Shown one piece after another: positions 37,414 through 48,015 of a DNA stretch of 64,000 nucleotides. The position numbers and the translations under genes were made by a program. The DNA is from Selaginella moellendorffii (taxonomy: Eukaryota; Streptophyta; Lycopodiopsida; Selaginellales; Selaginellaceae), in contig NW_003314267.1 in assembly GCF_000143415.4 (NCBI RefSeq), forward strand, positions 1,890,185 to 1,954,184, in the 5' to 3' direction. The notes below the pieces were generated by a model. It ran no database searches. It was not told where the DNA came from and saw nothing but the letters and a program-made list of their open reading frames with translations. The stretch's first letter is position 1. Every line of letters starts with the position of its first letter.

Positions 37414-40400
37414 TCAGACCTCTTTGAAGCGGTCAAAGACTCCGACCCGGCGCCATCCTGTGAGCTGCCTGTCCTTGCCAATTTTGCTAGCTTCAAAGGT
37501 GGACAGAAGACTATTTCCTCTTGCCTGCACAAAAACAAAGTGAGAAATGTTTCAATCTCGTCAACACTAGACTGGCCTCCAAATGATGTCATGGTTGCTG
37601 ACGATTGATCAAAGTTAAAACTCGTGGTTGCTGCTGCGACAGTACTCTGCTATTCTGCATTAGCTTCAGTGCTGTTTGTTCTCTGAAAGAAGCTTAAAAA
37701 ACGCCACCTACAAGCTGCCAGAGGCCCTGCTCTGCAACACCGTAAAATCATTTATGTATACCAAAACAAACTCCTCACAAGTCTCTCAGCAGATACGGGA
37801 GACCGGACGGTCGAGGCAGGTTGATAGATAACACCCATGGCCATGTGCAGACGGGACTCCACCAGGCAACTTGCGATTTGGGACAAAAACGGTTCAGCTT
37901 CCAGCAAAGACTTGCAATTTAAACATTGTTAACTTACAGACAGGAAGGCACACTCCGGCTCCGTCTTGCAGACTAAGATAATCAAAAGATAGCCGAGCTG
38001 AATGTTTCCGTGATTGTCCTTCCTGCTGGTAAACATCCAGATATTTTAAACCTGTACGATTTGAACCAAAATGCTCCCACCTTGAGTGGCTGCACGTTGG
38101 ACATCTTTTCTGGGTACCATGGCAGTCTTTTGCGTAGTCTGAAAAGAAACGCATCTCAATCATGACTTAGAATTTACCTTGAGCTAGTCCATTTTCTGTG
38201 AACACTTTCGTTTTCGGAATAGTTTCGGGGGCAGTTCCCTCCTGATATTTCCGAACGAGAATTCTTATCTGTCATCTTAGAACTTGGAAGTAGGATTTGA
38301 TAGCTTGAATTCGAGGTTCGCAGATCTGAACAATATAGCACGATCACAAACGAAGAAGGTATAGAAAAAGGACAGTGATAGCTTTCCTATCTAGCGAAAA
38401 GTGCTGCACCTGGAGGCAAGGTTTTGTCTTTTCGATAATCATTTCGATATTATCGTAGAGCTGCAATTAGTAAAACATGGTGTTTTCGAATAATTTCCAC
38501 TTTCTACAGATTGTACCTTATAGAAAGGCATCACTGATATCGGGAAGCAACATTTGAATCTCTGTGTGATTTTGAAAAGGAAGTAATTCGACTGAAAACG
38601 ATGTTTAATTAAATGAGAAGTTAAGCTGCCCCAACCCATATTTCACGCATGAAATAAAGATAGAGCTTACCCCTTCATCTCGACGAAAAACAAAAACTGT
38701 GTAATCTAGATTGCAAATAGACAACAAAAATGAAATCTGAGAACTCAATCAGTTTCCAAAATTCTGTCAAAATCAACATAGTAAACTCAGGACTTCATAG
38801 CTTTGTCAATACCAAAATGCAGCTAAGAAAACCTGGAGCGGTGTAGTTTACAAGTTCGACAGCGCCACACCACCGAGTTCATCGATAACAATAATATCAG
38901 CAGGATCCTAGAAAGAGAAGTCCAAATTCCTGATGTGACTGAGCTGCAGAAACATCTCATGAGATCAGAAATAACAGCTGTATATAGCGAAGAGAATTAC
39001 CACAGGTTCTGCCCGAGTACTTATGCGAGAAAGTTTACTCGAAAACTCGTCTGCATATCTAGAACGGATTTCCTGCAAAACGTTTCAAAGTTTGCAAAGG
39101 AAAAAAATTGCGTTCTTAGCCAATCCAGTTAACTAGATTCTCATACCTTTTTCTTCAAGGCAAAATGCATTACAAGTGAGATTTGAAGCACCACTACGTG
39201 TTCATAAAACGGGACTTACGCTACCGATGTTCATCTTAAAGGTTGAAGACCACTTTAGAGAGCTTTTCGACCTGAATGCAAGAGGAAAACATTGATAGGT
39301 AAGATTTTTCTGTAGGCAATGGTGCACAGCTAACGAGCTGCTGACTCTGAAATCCGTGTTTGCACGATACTAGTTGCCAGCGAATGTTCAAATATTTCTT
39401 CGCGTAGAATGCATTTACCTGCAAGCATTCAGTCAGAAAACTATTATGATGGTGGTCGAATTCCACCGCTCGGTATGTATCTGACCGGGAAAACTCGCAG
39501 CTGGTGTAGCAGCAAAGTTAACACAAGCCTGGCCATGAAGTGACCTGAGATAAATAGTTCTGAGAGAAACAACAGCGAAACTTACAGGTATTTCTGGATC
39601 AGTCCGCACCTATCAGCCTTGTTGGAAAATGTCAATCAATCTGCTTCTCAGCGAATGCCTGAAAGTGAACTTCGAATAGACAGGAAAGAACGCGGGCAAT
39701 TACGGACAGGGACTCCCGACAGAAGAAAAAGAGCACGCATCGAGGCTGCAATCAGAGGCAGTGTTCATGCGTGCTCTCTTTCTTCTGTCTAGAGGCCTGC
39801 TCGTCTCAAAACGAAACTCCCCTCAAGAGGCATCCAAGGAAGCTCCAATTCCAAATCTGAGAGAGATGTGAGACGGATCATATGAGAACCGAAACCCTAC
39901 CAGTAAAATTTATTGAAGAGCTCATCATTGAAGCAGAAAATACGGTTCAGCTGGGACAGGTCTTCCGCATCGCTCCAAGCAACACTGACCAAAGACTGGT
40001 CGATTGCTCTCGGAGAAAAGACGAAAATATTCCGTACCCTGCGTAATAAAAACTCATTGTCAATATTTTATGAAGTTGCTTTACCATGATTAATCCGTCT
40101 TCCCTCACGCGATCAAGAGCTTCTGCGAAAACAATTAGAGCTTCTGACTGAACTGCTCAAGAACCTCTTGATGTGAATACAATGAAGCGATCACCAAACT
40201 CATTGAATTTTTCTTCTGTAGATCTATGCCTGCTTCAAGAAACAGTTAGAAACACAAGCTATTGCAAAATAGTTCTGAAATGTAGATTGAGCTGCACAGA
40301 ATATCAACACCGGATTTCACGTTCGTATCTCCTCAGAAAATCTGTCCATATCGTCGGTGATCGCATAAAGTATAGCATACTTGTCCCTGCAGATCACGAA

Positions 40401-41530
40401 ATATATAAAACGTGTGTACTGGGATCGCCCGCTTTTCGTCATGGCTATTAAACCGCACTCACAGGCCATAGTCTCAACCTGTGATCATCTGTCAAGAGCT
40501 GTAGTCCAAGTGCCTTGCACGGCCAATGCTGCGCTGACAATTATACCCCTTTGAAACTGTTGCTGGTTGACTGCTGTGTTATGTTGCTCCGAATGCATGT
40601 GTGAGGTTTTGACATCCACGCAGCAACTGCCAGAAATTGTTAGAAAACGATACACTTCACTACATAAATATCCATATAACCCTCACTGGTGTCATTCCCT
40701 GTTATCGGTACTACTATAGCCGAAAATGGAGAGTAGACTCAGATGGATCGGAAAAGAAAACGCTGCAAAGAAATACAACAAGAAGAAATGTCGCCAGATG
40801 AAGATTGCGAATCTGCCAATCTACTGAACTCCTACGTGTTGAATCCTTATGTAAGCTTATTTTGCGCTCCACTGGTAACGATAAAACCGATGCTAAGAAC
40901 GCAGTATTCTCCATCAACGGACATATTTACCACAACCTGCATTCAATGGAGGTTAACCTATTAGAGGCAATCAAGTTTGACTTACCCATGGCAATGCTGA
41001 GGACGTAAGAAAGCACGCATATACATACAGTGCGTCTTCAAGAGAAACTTTAGATCTTGATGCGACTGCAAGCCACATGAACGGCAACGAAAAGCCCCGC
41101 ATTCTCATATTCAAATATTAGCCCGGCAAACCACACCCGAACTCAGACCAGAAAATGCGTGAAATGATCACGTTGCTGACCTTTTGTCATAGATCGATCT
41201 GCTCGCCATTTGTAGCTCAGGTTTGGTGGCAATCAACACCTTTAGCGCTTTTATCCCTGTCCCTTCACAGTTATTCAAGCCAGAGGCAACATCAAGAGCA
41301 TACACATTTGTTAAAGTCTTACACAGGCCTCGTTCTTGTTTGCCGATTAATGGAAAATGAGTATAGGAACAAACACTCACGAAAAGTCCTCGCCAAACAA
41401 AACGAAACTCACCGATTCAACCGCCAGATCGCACGCGACACCGCCCATGTCCCGTGCTTTGAAGCATTTCCTTTGCCACATATTTCACGTACTTGATCCA
41501 AACTGACGAGCAAGCGCCTGCAAGAGAGGA
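37414..41530 (-). CDS. Candidate multi-exon gene, product not recognised (approximate span)
   Basis: Several minus-strand segments between good splice signals read as protein. The clearest is the last exon, 37524-37414, after a TTTTTGTGCAG acceptor: 36 codons ending KDRQLTGWRRVGVFDRFKEV then TGA. Others are 38138-37938 (acceptor TTTTCAG, donor GTAAGT), with a Cys-rich stretch CHGTQKRCPTC and LKYLDVYQQEGQ; 38907-38852 (DPADIIVIDELGGVALSN, Walker-B-like); 39072-39021 (RSRYADEFSSKLSRI); 40038-39901 (RNIFVFSPRAIDQSLVSVAW); and about 41517-41417 (LLVSLDQVREICGKGNASKH). I could not join all exon phases, so the model is incomplete. Some pieces may be non-coding exons or belong to two genes. No family could be assigned. 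Confidence 0.35.
39718..39791 (-). ncRNA. MIR156: miR156/157-type precursor hairpin 1
   Basis: Inverted arms of 23 nt (39718-39740 and 39767-39789) pair with one mismatch-type difference around a 26-nt loop. Transcribed from the minus strand, the 5' arm contains GACAGAAGAAAGAGAGCAC (39789-39771), the miR156/157 core. The usual family form is U-GACAGAAGA-N-AGAGAGCAC. The flanks (cagggactccc and gaggcctg) allow some further pairing. In land plants this family targets SPL transcription factor mRNAs. Plus-strand transcription would give a 5' arm of CGACAGAAGAAAAAGAGCAC, less like the family. Confidence 0.8.
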
Positions 41531-41633
41531 AAAAGAAAAGCCTTCAGTGCAACAGTCATAGGATACCTTCCATGCATTCCTCGTGTGTCTTGAAACAGCG
41601 CCTAATGAGAGCGAGGCCTCAGAAGTTGCGATA

Positions 41634-41714
41634 TGACAGAAGAAGAAGAGCACGCATGAGTGACACACTAGAACCAAGAGCGTGCAGCCAAATGTGCTCT
41701 CTTTCTTCTGTCAA
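41634..41714 (-). ncRNA. MIR156: miR156/157-type precursor hairpin 2
   Basis: The arms 41634-41653 and 41694-41713 pair around a 40-nt loop that can itself fold. On the minus strand the 5' arm (41714-41694, 21 nt) begins UUGACAGAAG and ends AGAGAGCAC, as in the miR157-like members of the family. The 3' arm gives a star strand GCUCUUCUUCUUCUGUCAU, like the usual miR156*. The core is identical to hairpin 1, 1.9 kb away on the same strand, so this is a small MIR156 cluster. The level of processing cannot be judged from sequence. Confidence 0.85.
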
Positions 41715-42406
41715 ATCAGTCTCCTCTAACTGCAAGCAGCTCGATTCTCAGCTTCACAAAATCTCGCCAGGAAATCTCTCGTCTTGCTCTTCCACACATC
41801 ACGCAAAGAAATCCATCACCAACACCAACACCACACCGCAAGCAGACGCAAGATCCACAAGAAAGAGACCAAGAAATCAGCAGACAGCCGCTGATCCACA
41901 AGAATTCGAGCGCAAACGCTAGGAATCAATGCGCGCGACCTGCATTCCACCACAAAATTTCGGTGGCGCAGCAGCGGCGCTGACGATCCCAGCAGCAATA
42001 GCGGCGCCATACCGGCCAGCGGCGCTCGGATCTTGCGACTTTGATCGGGGACGATGTGAGAGATGCTCGCGTCGGCGCCCTTCTTTAGCGCAGTTCTTCC
42101 CGTCGATAAAGCCTTTCTCCACTTGCATCACAGAAACCCTAGTTTAAACCCCCGTGTCACACTAACAACCATACATCCCGTTGCGATTTAAGTATATTCT
42201 GTCCGGCGTAATTTGGAGGACTGTCCTTCAAGTGTACATTTTTTCCTTCGCGAAATCCCCGCTTGTACTTGAGGTGTGCTTTCCGCCGTGGAATGGCCAA
42301 ACGAATTCCAGCCCTTGGATGCGAGGCATCCAAGGGCGCAATATATGCTAGATCTGAGTCGTACACGTACACACGGTGGGAGAGTTTGAATTTGAATTAA
42401 AACACA
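41715..42406. other. Upstream region between the minus-strand transcript and the PPR gene
   Basis: Likely divergent promoter region. A telo-box-like AAACCCTAG lies at about 42134. A GC-rich minus-strand frame of 70 codons (42131-41919, starting MMQVEKGFID) could be a first exon or uORF. I see no recognisable domain in it. Confidence 0.35.
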
Positions 42407-44878
42407 ATGTTTTTAGGGCTGTTGCCCATGCTGGGGCATGGCGGATTGGAGCTCGGGAATCCGGCTCCTGGCTCCCGGTACAGGACCCGCGGAGAGATCG
42501 CCGTGACGATCGGCGCTCTCAAGGTATGCTCGGGGGATTTAGAACGGGGTAAGATGCTTCATCTCGATGCGATCGAGAGTGGGATTCACACGCACCCTCA
42601 CGTCGCGGCGGCGCTGGTGAGCATGTATGCGAGGTGTGGGAGCTTGGCGGAGGCGCACAGGGTTTTCGAAGAGATGCCTCGGCGTAATGTGGTCTCTTGG
42701 AACGCATTGATTCAGGGGTATGCCGAGAATGGACAGGAGAATTTGGCTATGAAATCGTTCGTGGTAATGCAGGACAGGGAAGGACTTTGTCCGAATTCTC
42801 AGACTTTTGTGGCGGTTCTCAAGGCTTGCACCAACATGGCAACTAAAGGAGAGAGGGCAGGCGATGGGGTCTCGGTGAAAGAACAGACTTTAGAGAAGGG
42901 AATGGCGCTTCACTCTCACGCAACAGTCAGTGGATTCGAGTTGAATGAGTTTGTGGCGAACAGTCTCGTGGAGATGTATGCGAAGTCTGGAAGCATGGAG
43001 GATGCGAGCCGAGTTTTCTTCAGGATGAAATCACGGAGCGTCGTTTCGTGGACTGCTATGATACTTGGTTTCGCAGAAAATGGTGAAGAAGAACTTGCTC
43101 TGGAGCTGTTCGACCTCATGCTAGAGACTCAAAGTTGCCGGCCAGATGCGCTTACATTTGTTGCTGCTATCAAGAGCTGCGCGCGCTTAGCTATCAAGGA
43201 AGAAGGGAGGCTGATCGGGAAGAGCCTTGTCAAAGTCACAAGTCTGGAGAAAGGCAAGATCGTCCACACTAGAGCTAGAAACAGCGGCTGCCAGTCGAGC
43301 ATTGTTTTGGAGAGCGCACTTGTGGACATGTACTCGAAGTGTGGCAGCATGGTGGACGCACGAAGGGTTTTTGACAGTGTGAAGTGTCACAATGTTGTGT
43401 CCTGGAACTCACTGATACAGGGATATGTCGAAAACGGGGAAGAAGATTTGGCTCTTGAGTCACTCTTTCGGATGCAAGCGGAAAAGAACTGTCAGCCAGA
43501 TGCTCGCACGTTTGTCGCAGCTTTTAAAGCATGCGGTGGCTTGGCGGCAAAAGAGAATGGCAAGAAGCTGGACGATCTTCCAAAGCTGGTGAAGGTTGAG
43601 TCTCTAGAGAAAGGCATGGCCTTGCACGCTCGGCTGGCAAAGAGCACTTGCGGCCCGGACGTGTTCCTGACGAATACCTTGGTAGACATGTACGCTCGGT
43701 GCAGAAGCATGCAAGACTCTCAGAAGGCATTCGATCAAAGTTCCCATCATACTACAGTCTCGTGGAATGCCTTGATTCTTGGATACGCAGAAAACGGGGA
43801 AGGCGAAGCTGCTCTCGAGTTTTTTCAACAAATGTTAGCAGCGGGGGAGTGTCCACCGGATTGTCTCACGTACATTGCCGCGCTCAAAGCTTGCAACACA
43901 GTAGCAGCGACGGAGAAACAACTTGTAAATGGTAAGCCACGTAACTGGAGATCACTTGAGACTAAATATGCTATCCACTCGCAGGCCTGTGCTCACCCTG
44001 ATGTGTTTGTTGCCAACACACTTGTGGATGCTTATGCAAGCTCTGGCAACATGTTCGATGCTTGCAGAGTATTCGAGAGTATGAACTTTCGTACTCTTGT
44101 TTCCTGGAACACTCTGATGCACGCATATGTCGACTGTGGGCAGGCAGAAGAAACTCTGGAGCTGTTTCCTTGGATGAAGAAGGACGGATATAAGCCAGAT
44201 TGTCGAACTTTTGCTGCTTTACTCAAGGCCTGTGGACTCTTGGTGACTTTGAGTATTGGGAAGGCAGTCTACGGAGATATATGCCGAAGTGGTTTCGAGG
44301 ACGACATGGTTTTACTCACGGCATCGGTGGACACGTTTGGGAAATGTGGGAGCATGGCCGAGGCACAACATATCTGCGATTCTAGCACAAGTTCTGAAGC
44401 TGTGGCCGCACTAGTAGTCGGATACAGTCGACAAGGAGACGTTGGACGTGTTTTGGGCCTGTATCATCAGATGAGGGACGAAGGTGTGAAGATCACCAGC
44501 AATTGCTTCGTGTCAGTTCTCGCCGCATGCAGCCACGGTGGCCTCGTTGAAACCGGCAAGAAGATTTTCCGGACAATGACCTCCCAAGAGTTTGGAATTG
44601 TCCCGGGAATGGAGCACTACGTCTGCATGGTGGATGTCCTCGGCCGCGCTAATCAACTCGACGAGGCAGTCGAAATGGTGAAGAGGATGCCTTTCGACGC
44701 AAACGCCATGATCTGGATGACAGTTCTTGCTGCATGCTGCAAGTGGAACAATTTGGAAACTGGAAGGCTGGCCTTCGACAGATTGGTCAGTTTAGATGCA
44801 AGCAACGGAGCAGCTTACACCTTGATGGCCAACCTCTGCAAGAACAGTGATCACCAGGAGCTTTCGAATCACCAGTAG
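42407..44878 (+). CDS. PLS-class PPR protein ending in an E motif, no DYW
   Basis: 823 aa, no intron. Pentatricopeptide repeats run from about residue 45 to 770 (for example [20 protein letters not shown] and [15 protein letters not shown]). They come in longer P/L-type blocks separated by lysine-rich insertions such as [18 protein letters not shown] and [17 protein letters not shown]. The last S2-like motif ([20 protein letters not shown]) is followed by E1 ([18 protein letters not shown]). The protein then ends in E2-like sequence ([16 protein letters not shown]). Family role: sequence-specific binding of organellar RNA, usually for C-to-U editing. Without DYW it would need a deaminase in trans. 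Organelle targeting is not obvious at the N-terminus, which may start further downstream. The stop at 44876-44878 overlaps the minus-strand DYW coding frame remnant in the first duplicate copy. Confidence 0.9.
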   Translation: MFLGLLPMLGHGGLELGNPAPGSRYRTRGEIAVTIGALKVCSGDLERGKMLHLDAIESGIHTHPHVAAALVSMYARCGSLAEAHRVFEEMPRRNVVSWNALIQGYAENGQENLAMKSFVVMQDREGLCPNSQTFVAVLKACTNMATKGERAGDGVSVKEQTLEKGMALHSHATVSGFELNEFVANSLVEMYAKSGSMEDASRVFFRMKSRSVVSWTAMILGFAENGEEELALELFDLMLETQSCRPDALTFVAAIKSCARLAIKEEGRLIGKSLVKVTSLEKGKIVHTRARNSGCQSSIVLESALVDMYSKCGSMVDARRVFDSVKCHNVVSWNSLIQGYVENGEEDLALESLFRMQAEKNCQPDARTFVAAFKACGGLAAKENGKKLDDLPKLVKVESLEKGMALHARLAKSTCGPDVFLTNTLVDMYARCRSMQDSQKAFDQSSHHTTVSWNALILGYAENGEGEAALEFFQQMLAAGECPPDCLTYIAALKACNTVAATEKQLVNGKPRNWRSLETKYAIHSQACAHPDVFVANTLVDAYASSGNMFDACRVFESMNFRTLVSWNTLMHAYVDCGQAEETLELFPWMKKDGYKPDCRTFAALLKACGLLVTLSIGKAVYGDICRSGFEDDMVLLTASVDTFGKCGSMAEAQHICDSSTSSEAVAALVVGYSRQGDVGRVLGLYHQMRDEGVKITSNCFVSVLAACSHGGLVETGKKIFRTMTSQEFGIVPGMEHYVCMVDVLGRANQLDEAVEMVKRMPFDANAMIWMTVLAACCKWNNLETGRLAFDRLVSLDASNGAAYTLMANLCKNSDHQELSNHQ

Positions 44879-45191
44879 TCACCGCAAGAACAGGTACCGT
44901 TCTCAAAGTTATGGAACCTGTATCCATCACGAACTATGATTTCTCGCTGCAGCAACTTGGACAGAATCTTGGTAGCTGGAAGGCTGGCCTTCGACAGATT
45001 GGTCAGTTTAGATGCAAGCAACAGAGCAGCTTACTCCTTGATGGCCAACCTCTGCAAGAACAGTGATCACCAGGAGCTTTCGAATCACCAGTAGTCACCG
45101 CAAGAACAGGTACCGTTCTCAAAGTTATGGAACCTGTATCCATCACGAACTATGATTTCTCGTTGCAGCAACTTGGACAGAAACTTGGTAG
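44760..45191. repeat. 216-bp tandem duplication spanning two convergent gene ends
   Basis: Unit 1 is 44760-44975 and unit 2 is 44976-45191, nearly identical (for example cgctgc/cgttgc and aatctt/aaactt). Each unit contains the 3' end of the plus-strand PPR gene and, on the other strand, the last 34 codons of the DYW gene. In each unit the two stop codons lie within 10 bp of each other (TCA at 44869 and TAG at 44876 in unit 1). The plus gene uses unit 1 and the minus gene uses unit 2; the other half of each unit is a leftover copy. Confidence 0.95.
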
Positions 45192-48015
45192 CAGTGTGAC
45201 AATCCGAGCAGACACGCAAGTTCTTCATTATCCTAATCGGCGTCCCCGGCTCACAGGCGATGCTTGCAAACGCTATGGCGAGCTTCTCGCTATGGTAACT
45301 CAGCAACACCTCCTTCTCCTCGTCCAGGATGCTGTGAAGAACAGCCTTGGTGTCCGGCTGGTAGCCGGCCTTCTTCATCAACTCCTGGAGTCTGCTAAGC
45401 TCGGACAGAATCTCCTGGTGCCGGGGATGCGAAGCCTCTCCAGCAACGAACCTGTGAAGAACGCCGTCGACTCTGATCAAGCTCACTCCCGGCTGCTTCT
45501 TCACACCCCGAGCTTTCATCCGGTTCCTCACAGCAAGCGCATCGGCCACTCGACCAACGGAAGAGTACATGTTGGCCAGAAGAACGTAAGGCCCGGAGCT
45601 CTGATCATCAAACTGGAGCAAACTCTCGGCGGCCCGGGTTCCCAGCTTCACGTCACTGTGAGTTTTGCAAGAACCAAGCAGTGATCCCCAGGCTCCAACG
45701 TCGGGGATAAACGGCATGGTCTCCAGGAGCTCTCTGGCCGCTCCGAGCTGCCCCGCGCGTCCCAAAACATCCACCATTCGGCAATAGTGCTCTCGCCAAG
45801 GGATCAAACCATGGTCTCCTTGCATGGAAGTGAAATGCGTCCATCCTTCCTCGACCAGGCCAACATGACTACACGCTATCAAAATTCCCATGAAGGTGAT
45901 ATGGTCGGGCTTGGCTCCTTCGTTCCTCATCACGTACAAGTACCGTACCGCGGCCATTCCGTGGCCACAGCTGGCCATACCAGCAATGAGGGAGTTCCAG
46001 GACACGACGTTTCGGTACGGCATTTTGGCGAATAGCTCTTGGGCCTCCGCGAGGCGTCCGTGCTGGGCCACCATGGCCACCATGGCCGTCCACGTGACGG
46101 TATCTTTCTCGTCCATGGAGTAGAATATGCGCCTTGCCTCCGCGAGGTCCATGTTGTGGGCATATGCCACGATCATCACGTTGTGTGAGACGACGTTCTT
46201 GTGTGGGATCGAATCAAAAATGGACTTCGCCTCGTCAAGATTCCCGGCTTGGGCATATGCCGCGACCATGGTGTTCCACGAGACCAGAGTCTTTTGCTTG
46301 ATGCTATCAAACATCGCCTTTGCGTGATCGAGCATTTGGGCGCTCGAGTAAGCCTCCATCATCGCATTGCAAGCTATCACGTCGGGGTTCTTGATTGAAT
46401 CAAACATCTCTCGCGCATCTTTGATATACCCGTTTTGGGCATACGCAACGATCATGGATGTCCGAGTGCTTTGATCTGGATCGGGCAAGGTATCGAGCAT
46501 CTTTCTCGCTTGGACGACCTCCCCGTTCTGGCTGTAAGCGATGATCATAGCCGTGTGTGACACGCGGTTTCTCTCGGGCATGAGAGCGTAGACTCGCTTG
46601 GACTCCGTCAGCTTCCCGTTGACTCCGTACGCCTGGATCAGGGCCGTCCATGCCACGAGATCGCGCTCCGGGATGAGGTCGTACAGCACCTCCGCCTCCT
46701 CGAGCTGCCCGTTCTGGCCGCTGACCGCAATGAGAGCCGTCCACGCCACGACGTCGTGACGTGGCATTCTCTCGAACGTGGATCTTGCCAGGTGGAGGTG
46801 CCCGGCCTGGGCGTATGCCGAGAGCAGCGCGTTCCACGACACCTCCTCGCGGCGTGGCATCTCGTCGAATATCCTCCTTGCCTGGCCGGGCTGAAGGCTT
46901 TGGGAATATGCCGCGATCATGGAGTTGAACGCCACCACCCCGCGCTGGGGCATTTTCGAAAGCGCCAGCTCAGCTTCCCGCGCGCCGCACTTTTGGGCGT
47001 ACGCTCCAATCAGCGCGTTCCACGACACGTCGTCTCGCCGTGCAGCCCTGTCGAATATCCTCCGCGCCTCTTCCACAAGGCCATGGCGCGAGTAGGCCGA
47101 GAGCATGCTCGTCCATAGCGTGGGATCTTGCTGGGGCATTCTTCGCGAAAGATTCTCGGCCTCGCCAATCTTCCCCTGGTCGATGTAGATCTGGATCATG
47201 AAGCTGTAGCTCACGGCATTGCGATCGGGCATGGCGGCGAAGATCTCCACGGCGTGGCCGAGGATCTCCTGGACGGCACAGGCCTTGATCATCAGCGTAC
47301 ACGACACGATGTCCTGCTGCGGCGTTCGATCGAAGACCTCCTTGGCGGAATCAAGGTCGCCCGACTGGGCATAGGCGGTGAGCATTGCATTCCAGGAGAT
47401 TTTGTCCCTCCCTGGCGCGCGATCGAACACGCCCTTGGCCTCTGGGATCATCCTGTTGTCGGAGTATCCAGTGATAAGCGCGTTCCAGGAGATTACGTTG
47501 TGCTCGGGCGTGCGATCGAACATCGCGGTGGCGCTGGCAAGATCCCCGCTCTGGGCGTAGCCCGTGATCATGGAATTCCACGACGAGGAGCTCCAACGCG
47601 GCATCCTGGCGAAGATCTCGTCCGCATTGGACATGAATCCATGCTGCGAGAAGCCGGCGATGAGGCTGTTCCAGGAAACCACATTGTGGGAAGGGATTTG
47701 GTCGAAGATTGCCTTGGCGCTGCCAAGATCGCCATTCTCGGAGTAAGCTTGCATGAGGATACAGCGTGAGAACACATTGGGCTCGGGCAATTCATTGAAC
47801 ACCGCCTGTGCATCATCGATCCGGCTACATTTGCCATACATTTGAATGATCAGATTTTGGAGGAAGAGATTGCCCCGGTGCTCCCCATCCGCGATCTGGT
47901 TGTGGATCTTTCTACCCTGTGCGAGATCCTTAGCGATGCCACACGATCGTATTGCTGTGGCTAGTGCGTTCTGCAGCTCCCTGACCTGTGTTTTCAGCAA
48001 GGACATAGATTTCAA
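45085..48015 (-). CDS. PPR protein with all-S repeat array, E and DYW deaminase domain
   Basis: 976 aa, no intron. A short N-terminal L-type region (LATAIRSCGIAKDLAQGRKI) precedes about 20 consecutive 31-aa S-type repeats (such as [15 protein letters not shown]) from about residue 80 to 690. P2-L2-S2, E1/E2 and a complete DYW domain follow. The deaminase zinc/catalytic HxE is in YHSEKLAIAFA, and CSDCH follows in KNLRVCSDCHTATKF. The protein ends CSCGDYW. It is expected to edit C to U at one or a few organellar sites, binding RNA through the repeats and deaminating with DYW. A transit peptide is not clear. The true 3' end is in unit 2 of the 216-bp duplication. Confidence 0.95.
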   Translation of the reverse strand: MKSMSLLKTQVRELQNALATAIRSCGIAKDLAQGRKIHNQIADGEHRGNLFLQNLIIQMYGKCSRIDDAQAVFNELPEPNVFSRCILMQAYSENGDLGSAKAIFDQIPSHNVVSWNSLIAGFSQHGFMSNADEIFARMPRWSSSSWNSMITGYAQSGDLASATAMFDRTPEHNVISWNALITGYSDNRMIPEAKGVFDRAPGRDKISWNAMLTAYAQSGDLDSAKEVFDRTPQQDIVSCTLMIKACAVQEILGHAVEIFAAMPDRNAVSYSFMIQIYIDQGKIGEAENLSRRMPQQDPTLWTSMLSAYSRHGLVEEARRIFDRAARRDDVSWNALIGAYAQKCGAREAELALSKMPQRGVVAFNSMIAAYSQSLQPGQARRIFDEMPRREEVSWNALLSAYAQAGHLHLARSTFERMPRHDVVAWTALIAVSGQNGQLEEAEVLYDLIPERDLVAWTALIQAYGVNGKLTESKRVYALMPERNRVSHTAMIIAYSQNGEVVQARKMLDTLPDPDQSTRTSMIVAYAQNGYIKDAREMFDSIKNPDVIACNAMMEAYSSAQMLDHAKAMFDSIKQKTLVSWNTMVAAYAQAGNLDEAKSIFDSIPHKNVVSHNVMIVAYAHNMDLAEARRIFYSMDEKDTVTWTAMVAMVAQHGRLAEAQELFAKMPYRNVVSWNSLIAGMASCGHGMAAVRYLYVMRNEGAKPDHITFMGILIACSHVGLVEEGWTHFTSMQGDHGLIPWREHYCRMVDVLGRAGQLGAARELLETMPFIPDVGAWGSLLGSCKTHSDVKLGTRAAESLLQFDDQSSGPYVLLANMYSSVGRVADALAVRNRMKARGVKKQPGVSLIRVDGVLHRFVAGEASHPRHQEILSELSRLQELMKKAGYQPDTKAVLHSILDEEKEVLLSYHSEKLAIAFASIACEPGTPIRIMKNLRVCSDCHTATKFLSKLLQREIIVRDGYRFHNFENGTCSCGDYW

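Noticed and set aside
39718-39791. Plus-strand reading of hairpin 1 as the miRNA precursor
   Set aside because: It would give CGACAGAAGAAAAAGAGCAC, a poorer family match. The minus-strand core is identical to that of hairpin 2.
45127-47769. Long plus-strand and alternative-frame open stretches across the DYW gene
   Set aside because: Antisense and off-frame shadows caused by the repetitive, GC-rich PPR repeats. They have no start context or domain.
45680-48000. Periodic 93-bp similarity that could be mistaken for a direct-repeat array
   Set aside because: The period equals one 31-aa PPR S repeat. Neighbouring units are diverged at the DNA level, with no identical repeats or spacers, so there is no CRISPR or satellite here.
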